64,000 bases of DNA from contig CAYYPK010000016.1 of the NCBI GenBank assembly GCA_964473525.1, positions 1 to 64,000 on the forward strand, written 5' to 3'. The number at the start of each line of letters is the position of its first letter. The stretch's first letter is position 1. This stretch comes from GCA-2687025 sp964473525. GTDB taxonomy: Bacteria; Poribacteria; WGA-4E; GCA-2687025. Positions 54,750 to 63,456 of the stretch are shown here, piece by piece. The translations under genes were made by a program, and so were the position numbers. A model generated the notes under the pieces. That model saw nothing but the letters and a program-made list of their open reading frames with translations, was not told the origin of the DNA and did not search any database.

Positions 54750-56588
54750 ATGGCATGGATTCTGGGAATCAAGGGCGCTGGCTGGCACAACTCCGGCGTC
54801 TGTCTGCTGGACTCGGCCAGCGAGGAGATCCTGTTCTCGTCGGAGGAGGAACGGTTCAACAACGAGAAGAAGACGCTGGTGTACCCCGTCGCGTCGCTGG
54901 CGTACGCGCTCGACAAGGCCGGCATCACGAAAGCAGATGTCGAGTATGTTGGCTTCCCGATGTCGTGTGATGAGTACTTCGATGCGCTAGTGATGGGGCT
55001 CTTCGTCCCGCTCGCGGAACGTGACCACATGGGCATGCCTGCGCTCAAGGCACACCTCCGGCAGTATAGGAACCTCCAGAGGATAGAGCGGTTCCTGGGC
55101 AGGGAGTTCCCCAACGCGTCCATCCACATGCTGGATCACCACCTGTGCCATGTAACGAGCGCGCACTTCTGCGCTCCGTTCGACGAGTCCGCGGTGCTGA
55201 CGGTGGACGGCGTCGGCGAATCCGCCACGACGACGTTCAGCCACGCCCGTGGGCTGGACATACGCGCCATACACCGTGTCGGCTTCCCATTCAGCGTGGG
55301 ACTTATCTACGATCGCATCTCACGGCTTCTGGGTTTCAGCGGGCCGGGCCCCGAGGGCAAGGTCATGGGCCTGGCGGCCTACGGGGAGCCCCGATTCATC
55401 GATCTCTTCCGCAAGATCCTGGTAATCACAGGGAAGATGCAGTTCGGTTTCGGGAGCGATTACGTGAGTCTCGGCGCCGACTGCTCCCTGGTCATGGATG
55501 GCGAGCGGGTTCTTGGCCCGCTGGGTCTGCCGCGCGCCGAACAGGACGAGCTGACGCAGCACCACATGGATGTCGCGGCCAGCCTGCAGTTGCGGCTGGA
55601 GGAGGTGGTCATCCAAATGGCTCAGGATCTGTACGACGCAACGAAATCCGAGAATCTCTGCCTGTCAGGCGGCGTGATTCTCAACAGCGTCATGAACAAG
55701 AAGCTGGTGGACCAGACGCCGTTCACGAGAGTGTTCCTCCAGCCCGCGTGTGACGATGGCGGGACGCCGCTGGGGGCAGCCCTGGCGATCAAGCATCTCG
55801 CCCTCTCATCCGCGCCGCCGACCGTCTGGCGCGGCCCGTATCTTGGGGCCGCGTACGGCAGCGAGGAGATGCAAACGGTCCTGGACAGCCACGGCATCGA
55901 ATACACGCGGCCGGACGACCTCGTGGGGCAAGTAGCCGCCCGCATCGCCAACGGCGACATCGTCGGCTGGTTCCAGGGCGGCGCGGAGCTGGGGCCGCGG
56001 GCGCTGGGGAACCGGAGCATCCTGTGCGATCCACGCCGGGCGGAGATGAAGGACGTGCTGAACCAGCGGGTGAAGCATCGCGAGTGGTTCCGGCCGTACG
56101 CGCCGTCCGTGCTGTCCGCGCGCTCGTCGGACTATTTCGACCTCGACCGGGGCTCGCCGTACATGCTCCTGGTCGCAGACGTCAGGCCGGAGCGCCGGCC
56201 CGAGGTCGCCGGCATTACGCACGTGGACGGAACCGCACGCGTGCAGACAGTAACAGAGGTCGAGAACCCTCTATACCATGGCCTCATCACGCGCTTCTGT
56301 GAGATCACCGGCGTGCCCATGCTGCTGAACACCTCATTCAACGTGCGCGGCGAGGCAATCGTCAACTCGCCGCAGGACGCGCTGGAGTGCCTCCTGTTCA
56401 CTGGACTGGACTGCCTCGCCATGGGGCCGTTCCTCATCGCGAAGTCGGAGAACGACCAACGCCGCCTGGAGCTCTCGCGCCCCGAGTTTATCGCTCGTCG
56501 CCGACAGAGGTACGTGGACGAATTCGGCCACGAGCTACGGCGCGCGAACGTGGGGTTGGATTTGAGACGGGACGCCCGAGGGGACTAG
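54750..56588 (+). CDS. NodU/CmcH-type carbamoyltransferase
   Basis: 612 aa from the ATG at 54750 (GGAG eight bases upstream). The family transfers carbamoyl from carbamoyl phosphate to hydroxyl groups of sugars or natural products. The N-terminal Kae1-like domain (about 1-370) has the metal/ATP motif LDHHLCHVTSAHF with H130 and H134, VLTVDGVGESATTT and GKVMGLAAYG. The C-terminal domain (about 385-600) has GWFQGGAELGPRALGNRSIL, WFRPYAPSVL and LLNTSFNVRGEAIV. It is full length. The following SDR is convergent and the PhyH-type enzyme is further downstream, possibly a tailoring-enzyme neighbourhood. Confidence 0.93.
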   Translation: MAWILGIKGAGWHNSGVCLLDSASEEILFSSEEERFNNEKKTLVYPVASLAYALDKAGITKADVEYVGFPMSCDEYFDALVMGLFVPLAERDHMGMPALKAHLRQYRNLQRIERFLGREFPNASIHMLDHHLCHVTSAHFCAPFDESAVLTVDGVGESATTTFSHARGLDIRAIHRVGFPFSVGLIYDRISRLLGFSGPGPEGKVMGLAAYGEPRFIDLFRKILVITGKMQFGFGSDYVSLGADCSLVMDGERVLGPLGLPRAEQDELTQHHMDVAASLQLRLEEVVIQMAQDLYDATKSENLCLSGGVILNSVMNKKLVDQTPFTRVFLQPACDDGGTPLGAALAIKHLALSSAPPTVWRGPYLGAAYGSEEMQTVLDSHGIEYTRPDDLVGQVAARIANGDIVGWFQGGAELGPRALGNRSILCDPRRAEMKDVLNQRVKHREWFRPYAPSVLSARSSDYFDLDRGSPYMLLVADVRPERRPEVAGITHVDGTARVQTVTEVENPLYHGLITRFCEITGVPMLLNTSFNVRGEAIVNSPQDALECLLFTGLDCLAMGPFLIAKSENDQRRLELSRPEFIARRRQRYVDEFGHELRRANVGLDLRRDARGD

Positions 56589-57349
56589 ATCCGCGGCATG
56601 ACGTTCCCGCCGCACACCGGCAGATAGACGCCCGTGATGAAGTTCGCCAGGTCCGAGGCAAGGAAAAGGACGGCGTTGGCGATGTCCTTGTCCTCGCCGC
56701 GTCGCTTCATCGGCACGTTCTTCTCGTAACTCTCGACGCGCTCCGTGCCGGCGGCGCGCGCGCGGTCGCTTATCATGAATCCCGGCGCGACCTGGTTGAC
56801 CGTGATTTCATGCTCGCCGACTTCCTTGGCGAGCACGCGGTACACGCCGTCCATGCCTCGCTTACCCGCGACGTATGCCGACTGACCCGCGAAGGTCTGC
56901 ATGGCGCACTCCGTGTTCGTCGCGATGACACGCCCCCACTTCTGCTCGACCATCGCGGGAACGAACGCCTTCGCCATCAGCACGCCCTGCACGACGCACG
57001 ATTTGTACTGCCCGTCATAGTCCTCAACCGCTTGATCGAGCACGGAGACCCAGTTGTACTGGATGACGGCGTTGTTCACGATGATGTCCGGGGAGCCAAG
57101 CTCCGCGCCGATGGCGTCGCGCATGGCGAACACGGAATCCTCGTCGGTTATGTCCGCCTGCACGGTCATCGTGCGTCGCCCTAACGCGCGGATGGCGTCC
57201 GCCGTGGCGTCCGCCTTCTCCTCCGCGCCTCGGTAGTGCACCGCGACATCCGCGCCGGCCTCGGCGAGCGTGCGCGCGATTACGCGCCCCAATTCGCCAG
57301 ACGCCCCCGTTACGACAGCGAGTTTCCCGGATAGGTCGATGGACACCAT
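56585..57349 (-). CDS. Short-chain dehydrogenase/reductase
   Basis: 254 aa from the ATG at 57349 (GGGG nine bases upstream). NAD(P)-binding TGASGELG (14-21), NNAV (about 92-95), catalytic YxxxK at Y159 and K163 (SAYVAGKRG). The residue that is normally the catalytic Ser, 13 before Tyr, is T146 (TNTECAM), so the usual tetrad is altered. The sequence VTVNQVAPGF (here ITVNQVAPGF) and the C-terminus FITGVYLPVCGG are standard classical-SDR text. R39/Y39-type residues after strand 2 suggest NADP. Its stop overlaps the carbamoyltransferase stop by four bases. Confidence 0.9.
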   Translation of the reverse strand: MVSIDLSGKLAVVTGASGELGRVIARTLAEAGADVAVHYRGAEEKADATADAIRALGRRTMTVQADITDEDSVFAMRDAIGAELGSPDIIVNNAVIQYNWVSVLDQAVEDYDGQYKSCVVQGVLMAKAFVPAMVEQKWGRVIATNTECAMQTFAGQSAYVAGKRGMDGVYRVLAKEVGEHEITVNQVAPGFMISDRARAAGTERVESYEKNVPMKRRGEDKDIANAVLFLASDLANFITGVYLPVCGGNVMPRI

Positions 57350-57524
57350 GCGTGTTGCCCCAATACTCTCTGGGTAGTTTGGTGCGTAGTGCTGTGGGTA
57401 GTTCTGCGGGTTGCCCTCACGAGCGTACGAAACGGGTGTCGGCAACACAACCGCCGTCGCCTTGCGCGCGACCGGAGTCGGCGGCACGATGGCCGCGCGA
57501 CGAATACTCGGACAGGAGGGCGCG

Positions 57525-58376
57525 ATGGACACGGCGTGTTTGCAGCACCGTCTGACAGAGGGAGAGCGCGCGGCGTTCAAGCGCGACGGGTACTTCATCG
57601 TGCCGGACGCGCTTCCACCTGACGTCGTCGCGGGGCTCCAGGAGCCCATCGCCCGAGTCGACGCCGAAGGCCGCGCGGAACAGAGCCTGGGGCCGCTCGA
57701 TCGGCTGAGCGTGATGGACTTCATCGGCCGAGACGACGCGTTCGTGGAGCTGTGCGACTGGCCGGCCACCATCGCCAAGGTGTGGGACATCCTGGGCTGG
57801 AACATCCAGATATACCACTCGCACCTTGTCGTGACGCCCTCGTGGGAGCCGGCAGAGCCGCGCGACATGGCGTTCGGATGGCATCAGGACAGCGCGCGCG
57901 TGAATCAGGAGATGGACGCGGACCCGCGTCCCATGATCTCCATCAAGGTCGCCTACTTCCTGAGCGACTGTAGCGACGTTGACCGCGGCAACTTCTATGT
58001 CCTCCCGGGTAGTCAACTGCGCAATTCGATGGAGTTCCCGCCCGAGGGACGCAAGGCGACGCTTGCCGAGGGCGTTCCCGTTCTCGCCCCCGCGGGATCC
58101 GCGGTGTTCTTCGACCGACGCCTGTGGCACACCGCCAGCGCCAACTACTGGACCGACTCGCGCCGCGTGCTGTTCTACGGGTACAGCTACCGATGGCTGC
58201 GACCCCGCGACAACGTCACGATGGGCCACTACTGGGACCGTCTGGACCCGATCCGCAAGCAGCTCTTCGGGGCCTCTCCCACGGGCGGATACGGCTACAC
58301 CTCCCCGACCGACGCGGACGTCCCACTGCGGACGTGGATCGCCGAACACCTGGGCAGCGAAGCGGTCGCGCGATGA
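57525..58376 (+). CDS. Phytanoyl-CoA dioxygenase-family protein
   Basis: 283 aa, ATG at 57525 with GGAGG five to six bases upstream. Non-haem Fe(II)/2-oxoglutarate dioxygenase of the PhyH family. The iron triad is H120 and D122 (FGWHQD) with H202 (RLWHTAS); the 2-oxoglutarate-binding Arg is likely in TDSRRVLFYG. PhyH proteins hydroxylate diverse small molecules, and are very abundant in Poribacteria and sponge symbionts. Substrate unknown. It is divergent from the SDR and is followed after 38 bp by a secreted protein gene on the same strand. Confidence 0.9.
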   Translation: MDTACLQHRLTEGERAAFKRDGYFIVPDALPPDVVAGLQEPIARVDAEGRAEQSLGPLDRLSVMDFIGRDDAFVELCDWPATIAKVWDILGWNIQIYHSHLVVTPSWEPAEPRDMAFGWHQDSARVNQEMDADPRPMISIKVAYFLSDCSDVDRGNFYVLPGSQLRNSMEFPPEGRKATLAEGVPVLAPAGSAVFFDRRLWHTASANYWTDSRRVLFYGYSYRWLRPRDNVTMGHYWDRLDPIRKQLFGASPTGGYGYTSPTDADVPLRTWIAEHLGSEAVAR

Positions 58377-58414
58377 GGGCCGCGAGACTCACCCGAGACA
58401 CGAGGAAACGCGAC

Positions 58415-59020
58415 ATGTCCCGCTCGACACGCGGCACGGCGATGCCGACGCTTCTCGCCCTGCTGCTGCTCCCGGTGTCCCACGGCGCGATGGCGACGGG
58501 AATCGCGGACAACGTCTACACCAACGATGAGTTGGACTTCACCATCGGCCTGCCTCAGGAGCTCGTCGATGCTGGGTGGCAGGCGTTGCCTGGCGATCCG
58601 GGTCTGAGCTATGTGGTCTTCGAGGGTCCACAGGTCGAGACGATAACTGTCTACGTCGAGGAGCTCGTGGAAGCGGTGCCTCTGGACGACTTCCTCGAGA
58701 TCTCGGTGTTCATCTTCCCTCTCGTGTTCGAGGAGTGGGTGGAGGAATCCACGCTGCTGATCGACGTCAACGGGCGGGAGGGGTACGAGGTGGTCTACAC
58801 GATGACGATCGCGGAGATACCCACGCGCGCGGTCGAGTACATGTTCGTGACCGACACACACTCGTTCACGATGTCCGGTCTGTTCCTGGGCGACCCGTTT
58901 CCGTTCCCGCTGAACGAGTTCCGGTCCATTCTCGGGACTTTCCACATCGGCGTGCCTGCCGATGTCGAACCGGCGGGCTCCGCTTTGACCAGTTGGGGCC
59001 GTCTGAAGGCGCGGCGCTAG
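58415..59020 (+). CDS. Secreted PsbP/DUF1795-like protein with TSWGxxK tail
   Basis: 201 aa from the ATG at 58415 (GAGGAAA seven to eight bases upstream); an ATG at 58373 in frame is less likely. Signal peptide about 11-27 (LLALLLLPVSHGAMA). The body is a single PsbP/Mog1-like alpha-beta domain: ELDFTIGLPQELVDAGWQAL, VETITVYVEEL, DFLEISVFIFP, GREGYEVVYTM and FTMSGLFLGD. The tail VEPAGSALTSWGRLKARR matches the tails of three other exported proteins in this window. Function unknown; small extracytoplasmic proteins of this fold act as assembly or binding factors. Confidence 0.8.
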   Translation: MSRSTRGTAMPTLLALLLLPVSHGAMATGIADNVYTNDELDFTIGLPQELVDAGWQALPGDPGLSYVVFEGPQVETITVYVEELVEAVPLDDFLEISVFIFPLVFEEWVEESTLLIDVNGREGYEVVYTMTIAEIPTRAVEYMFVTDTHSFTMSGLFLGDPFPFPLNEFRSILGTFHIGVPADVEPAGSALTSWGRLKARR

Positions 59021-59042
59021 CGCGCGCCTCCGGCCGCGGCTG

Positions 59043-59780
59043 TCACTTGGCTGCCTCATCTCGCCGGTGATGGGCGCTAACCACGTCCAGAGCCCGCAGG
59101 TGCGCCCGCACACGCTGCTCCCAGTCCCAAGCGCGGCTGGGGGTTTCCGTGATGACGACGTGTGGCGTGTGGGTCGCGAGAAGGTACGGCGCGAGACCAA
59201 TCGTCCCCCATGACGTCGACACGGGGTAGACGCCTGGACTGATAGGCGGGTCGTCGGGGTCGGTGTCCTCGTCGATATTGCCCACCTCCGCCACGGCGCG
59301 CACGACGTCCTCTCCCGCTGCCGTCGCTTCGCCGACGCCCTCATACATGTAGAAGCCGTCCGCCTCCCAGTCCTCATGGAAGTCGACGGCGAAGACGAAG
59401 CGCCTGTCCGCGAGGAGCTCCTTGAGTGCCGTGGATTCAGGTGTCGGATCCTGATCGAACGCGCGGTTGATGTCGGCGCCGTCCGCGTTCTCGCGCGTGC
59501 CGGCCGCGTAGCCGGACGGATTCACGCACGGCGCGACCAGCCATCCCAGCGACCGCGTGTTTGCCGCGACCAGTGTTTCGAGGAACCGCATGGCCGCCTC
59601 GACGCCCGCCGGCTCGTCGCCGTGGACGCCAGCGGTCAGCAGCGCCGTGGGGGCGTCAGGGACGGCGGCGACGCGCGCGCACAGCAGCGGCTCCCCAGGG
59701 CCGACGCCGTATGGCTCGACATGCACATGTTCTGCCCGCGCCGCCTGGACGCGGCGCGCCACGTCGCTATAGGCGTCCAC
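59043..59780 (-). CDS. M14-family zinc metallopeptidase
   Basis: 245 aa. GVHGDEPAG gives the HxxE zinc pair (H53, E56); DFHED supplies the third zinc His and ITETPS the catalytic Glu. The fold and length fit the small succinylglutamate-desuccinylase/aspartoacylase or M14-like carboxypeptidase groups, not the 300-aa digestive forms. No signal peptide, so cytoplasmic. It is convergent with the PsbP-like gene. Substrate unknown (peptide, N-acyl amino acid or similar). Confidence 0.88.
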   Translation of the reverse strand: MDAYSDVARRVQAARAEHVHVEPYGVGPGEPLLCARVAAVPDAPTALLTAGVHGDEPAGVEAAMRFLETLVAANTRSLGWLVAPCVNPSGYAAGTRENADGADINRAFDQDPTPESTALKELLADRRFVFAVDFHEDWEADGFYMYEGVGEATAAGEDVVRAVAEVGNIDEDTDPDDPPISPGVYPVSTSWGTIGLAPYLLATHTPHVVITETPSRAWDWEQRVRAHLRALDVVSAHHRRDEAAK

Positions 59781-59973
59781 GGGTTAGCCTCCTCATGCCC
59801 TGCCAGTCCCTCAATGTAGGCCGTGTGCGCGATGCCACGCGCAGGGCGAGCGGGGCGCCCCGTTGCGACTCCCGCCGAATAACTGAATCGCGGCAGGCTG
59901 ATGCGCGTAGATATATGGAGCGTCGTCATCGTCACCGTCGCGTAACCCGCCAGGCTCACGCCGCCTGGCCACC

Positions 59974-60903
59974 GTGGACCGGCCGCAGATGTTCCAGATC
60001 CTCAAACGCCGCACCTTCGAGGTGATCGAGAAGGGGGACACCGACGACGGGCTGAGCCGCGGGGTCGACATCTTCCTTGCGACGTTGATCTTCGCGAACA
60101 TCACGGGCATGTGCATCGAGACGATGCAGGGGATCAGCGACGGGTTCCGGTCGGTAATCCACGACATCGACCAACTCGCGCTGTACATCTTCACGGTGGA
60201 GTACGCCCTGCGGGTGTGGTCGTGCACCACGGAGCCCGGGTACGACCGACGCATCACGGGCCGGCTGCGTTTCGCCGTTACACCGATGCTTCTGATCGAC
60301 CTCGCGGCGATCCTGCCATTCTGGATTAGCATCGGGATCGTCGCGGGCATCCTGCCGGAGTTCATCAGCGCCGACACGCAGCACGCTCTGCGCCTGCTCC
60401 GAATCCTGCGCATCATCAAGATCGCGCGCTACTTCGAGTCCGTCCGCACCCTGGGCAACGTGATCTCCAGCAAGCACGAGGAACTCAGCATCGCGGCGTT
60501 GGCGGAGGTGATCCTCCTCGTCGTGTCCTCGAGCCTTCTGTACTTCGTGGAACACGACCACCAGCCGGAGAAGTTCTCGAGCATCCCGGCCGCGATGTGG
60601 TGGGGCATGTCTACGCTAACGACAGTTGGGTACGGCGACATCATCCCCGTGACGACGTTCGGGAAGATCCTCGCCATGGCGATTTCGCTCATCGGAATCA
60701 CGATGTTCGCCGTGCCCATGGGCATATTGGGCTCGGGCTTCGTCGAGGAGATGGAGCGCAAGCGCGCTCCGAAGGCCCCCCTGCCCATGCTGCGGCGAGT
60801 ACATACCGCGTCACCGCTAGGCGTCAGCATAACCGCGCCGGACGCCCGTCGCCATCGACCCACGGTACGGACATCCACATGCAACTGCACGGCCGCAAGG
60901 TAG
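59974..60903 (+). CDS. Six-TM voltage-gated potassium channel
   Basis: 309 aa from the GTG at 59974; ATG at 59989 is an alternative. Six transmembrane helices with a charged S4 (RLLRILRIIKIARY; R140, R143, R146, K149) and the pore TVGYGD (217-222). Kv-like prokaryotic channel, as KvAP. The intracellular C-terminus is short and ends basic (about 260-309), with no RCK domain. Its end overlaps the start of the DJ-1 gene by 25 bases. Likely role: K+ flux under voltage control. Confidence 0.92.
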   Translation: MDRPQMFQILKRRTFEVIEKGDTDDGLSRGVDIFLATLIFANITGMCIETMQGISDGFRSVIHDIDQLALYIFTVEYALRVWSCTTEPGYDRRITGRLRFAVTPMLLIDLAAILPFWISIGIVAGILPEFISADTQHALRLLRILRIIKIARYFESVRTLGNVISSKHEELSIAALAEVILLVVSSSLLYFVEHDHQPEKFSSIPAAMWWGMSTLTTVGYGDIIPVTTFGKILAMAISLIGITMFAVPMGILGSGFVEEMERKRAPKAPLPMLRRVHTASPLGVSITAPDARRHRPTVRTSTCNCTAAR

Positions 60904-61424
60904 CCATGCTCATCAGCGACGGATACCACGACCACGAGTTCTGGTTCCCGTACTATCGCTTCCGTGAAGAGGGCACCGACGTGATGGTCTCCGGCCCACG
61001 CGTCGGAACCGTGTACGGCGAAGGTCGGCACGGGAAGGACGGACTCCCCGCAGAGGTGACGCACAGCGTCGAGGACGCCGCCGCTTGGGCGCCGGATGTC
61101 GTGTACCTGCCCGGTGGCATCTTCGCCCCGTTGGAACTGCGCGCGCACGGGGCCACGCTGCAGCTCGTACGCGAGTCCGTGGAGAGCGGTCGCATCGTCG
61201 CCGCTATATGCCACGCACAGTGGATACTCGTGTCGGCGGGAGTTGTCGATGGCAGGCGCATCACCTGTCCACGGGACATGGCGGACGACGTGCGGAACGC
61301 TGGCGGCATCTTCGTCGAAGAGCCGTGCGTTCGCGACGGGAACCTCATCACCGCCGTGTACTTCGGGTACCTGCCGGAGCAGTTCCGCGTTCTCATGCCC
61401 GCGATACTCGAGGCGGACGCGTGA
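60879..61424 (+). CDS. DJ-1/PfpI-family protein
   Basis: 181 aa from the ATG at 60879. Class I glutamine amidotransferase-like fold of the PfpI group: MLISDGYHDHE gives the conserved Glu (E20), VVYLPGG the strand end, and IVAAICHAQWILVSAG the nucleophile elbow with C111 and H112. Many members act as chaperone-like or deglycase proteins, or as intracellular peptidases in hexamers. It overlaps the K+ channel gene by 25 bases, so the two are expected to be co-expressed. The partner relation is unexplained. Confidence 0.9.
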   Translation: MQLHGRKVAMLISDGYHDHEFWFPYYRFREEGTDVMVSGPRVGTVYGEGRHGKDGLPAEVTHSVEDAAAWAPDVVYLPGGIFAPLELRAHGATLQLVRESVESGRIVAAICHAQWILVSAGVVDGRRITCPRDMADDVRNAGGIFVEEPCVRDGNLITAVYFGYLPEQFRVLMPAILEADA

Positions 61425-61434
61425 GACGCCAGCG

Positions 61435-63372
61435 TCACCAGCCCGTGATCCCGCCCACCTTGGACGGAATGTCGATGTGGAAGAGGAGACTCACGAGGCT
61501 TATCCCCGCTCGCAGAACGTACTCGCCCAGAACCAGGCCGAGGAAGAACGGGATGCCCTTGCGGTACGCGCCCAATCCGCGCTGCTTGATGAGCAGCCAC
61601 TTGATCAGCCAACTCACCATCACGGGGAACCAGAAGTAGATCATCCCGCCCCAGGACGCCCCTGACAGCACGTATCCCGATGGGTGTAGCGGCCACCACA
61701 CGAACCGGGCGCGGAGGGCGTAGAGCGCCGCGACGAACATGAACCCTAGCGCCATGAACCCGGTACCGACGTTGGTCGGTCCCTGCGGGTTCTGTATCCA
61801 GCTCTGGAGAGGCCGGAAGCTCTCCCACCCCGAGTGCCTTATCCAGCCATTGAGCGTGCCCGACACGCCGTAGCGATAGGTGATGTCGAGGTACGCCCAG
61901 AATGTGGCGACGGAGCCCACGACGGTCGCGATGACGATCGCCAGGAACACTCGGCGAGGGTTCGTTCCCGACCGCTCCGCCGTCTTGAACGCCTCGATTT
62001 GCGCTGGCATAGGGTGCGCCCGGTTGCACCTGTTGTATCCGTAGAGGAAGGTCATGCCCATGAGATTCGGCGCGCGGAGCATCCGAGACCCGAAGGTGTC
62101 GACCATGAGTTCGCGCGGGTTGATGCGTATGAGCTCGTGATATGGCGGGCCGAGCTCCGCACGCACGCGGGCGAGGGCGATTGCCAGCGCATAGAACACC
62201 GCGAAGAAGCCGACCACCACCCACAGCGCCATCCCAGCGAGCGAGCAGAACAGGATCATCCCAACGACGGCCACCACAAGCGTGCCGACAGCGGCGCGGG
62301 ATGGTATCGCCTCGTCACTCTCGTCTAGCCGGGGGCCGCGCGCGAGGTGTCTGCCGACGGCCGCGAGATGCCGGCGTGAGGTCCACACCGCAAGGGCGCC
62401 GATGGCGAACCAGGCGCCGGTCGCGCGCTCGTCAAGGTACAATTCGCGCCACCCCAGCAGACTGCCGACGACGCGCTCCCAACGCGTCAGCCAGAAGAAG
62501 AACCAGCACGAGAACGACAGCCCTAACGGCATGAAGTACGTCAGCCCGACGATCGCCGGGTTGTACGACATCCACAGGAAGCCCATGGCGTTCCACGGCT
62601 TCTCCGTCAGGTACGCGTCCAGACGCATGCCGTACGGGACGTAGGGGAGCGACGGCACGAAGTCATGCGCGGTCGCCAGGATGCGTATGACCGCCGATAT
62701 GCCGAACCCCAGCCACACCGACCGCGTGCGGAAGAACGCCCTGTCGTTGGCCATCGCCGTCGGGAGGGCGGTGACGGGGTACGTCAGCTTCTCGTGCTCT
62801 ATCCATTGCTTGCGCACGAGCGACGCGATGCACAGCAGGGACACGTAGAGGCAGACGGTCACGCCCGACCACACGAGGACAGGAAGCGCCCAGGCGCGCA
62901 GGTGGGCCGGGGCGTAGAGCGTGCTGTCCCCCTCGAAGTAGCCGCGTAGGGCGGACGTGTCCGACACCGTGAACCAGTCGGGTATGTGCGGCCAGAACAG
63001 CGAACGCCACTCGTTCTCGGCGTCGGCGAACCAGTACGGATGGGCGAGGGTGCCTAGGAGACTCGTCATCATCGTGGCGCCGGAGATGGTGGACACCGCC
63101 GTCACCATCGCGTAGACGACAAGGAGTTCGCCCGCGTTCAGGGCCCACGGGGAGCGCAGGCGCGTGAGCAGGGAGTTCACCACGATGAGAACGACGAGCG
63201 TGAAGATGGCGTTCAGGAAGGGGTTTACGAGCGTGAAGAGCGAGTAGGCAAGTTCGCTCTCCAGGCCTATCCAGTACGTGTTGGCGACGACGAGCGCCGC
63301 CCCCAGCGGGAACACGAACGGCCGGACGCGTGGTCCGGGTTGGGACTTGGCGGTGTATGACGCGCCCTGCAT
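61435..63372 (-). CDS. DUF6785-type multi-pass membrane protein
   Basis: 645 aa integral membrane protein with about 14 helices, family I recognise as DUF6785/6784-like, found in Planctomycetes, Poribacteria and Lentisphaerae-like bacteria. Motifs include NAGELLVVYAMVTAVSTISG, HPYWFADAENEWRSLFWPHIP, LTYPVTALP, GPPYHELIRINPRELMVDTFGSR and a C-terminal LLIKQRGLGAYRKGIPFFLGLVLGEY. The family's role is unknown, though its overall pattern resembles oligopeptide-type transporters. It is convergent with the DJ-1 gene and lies 84 bp before the ROK gene end, on the same strand. Confidence 0.8.
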   Translation of the reverse strand: MQGASYTAKSQPGPRVRPFVFPLGAALVVANTYWIGLESELAYSLFTLVNPFLNAIFTLVVLIVVNSLLTRLRSPWALNAGELLVVYAMVTAVSTISGATMMTSLLGTLAHPYWFADAENEWRSLFWPHIPDWFTVSDTSALRGYFEGDSTLYAPAHLRAWALPVLVWSGVTVCLYVSLLCIASLVRKQWIEHEKLTYPVTALPTAMANDRAFFRTRSVWLGFGISAVIRILATAHDFVPSLPYVPYGMRLDAYLTEKPWNAMGFLWMSYNPAIVGLTYFMPLGLSFSCWFFFWLTRWERVVGSLLGWRELYLDERATGAWFAIGALAVWTSRRHLAAVGRHLARGPRLDESDEAIPSRAAVGTLVVAVVGMILFCSLAGMALWVVVGFFAVFYALAIALARVRAELGPPYHELIRINPRELMVDTFGSRMLRAPNLMGMTFLYGYNRCNRAHPMPAQIEAFKTAERSGTNPRRVFLAIVIATVVGSVATFWAYLDITYRYGVSGTLNGWIRHSGWESFRPLQSWIQNPQGPTNVGTGFMALGFMFVAALYALRARFVWWPLHPSGYVLSGASWGGMIYFWFPVMVSWLIKWLLIKQRGLGAYRKGIPFFLGLVLGEYVLRAGISLVSLLFHIDIPSKVGGITGW

Positions 63373-63456
63373 GGGGTCGCCTTGTACAGGATTCCGGGCG
63401 TTCTTAGCCGCGCCCGGTTATACAGCACGCTGGCGCGCGCCGCACGGTGAGGACGG

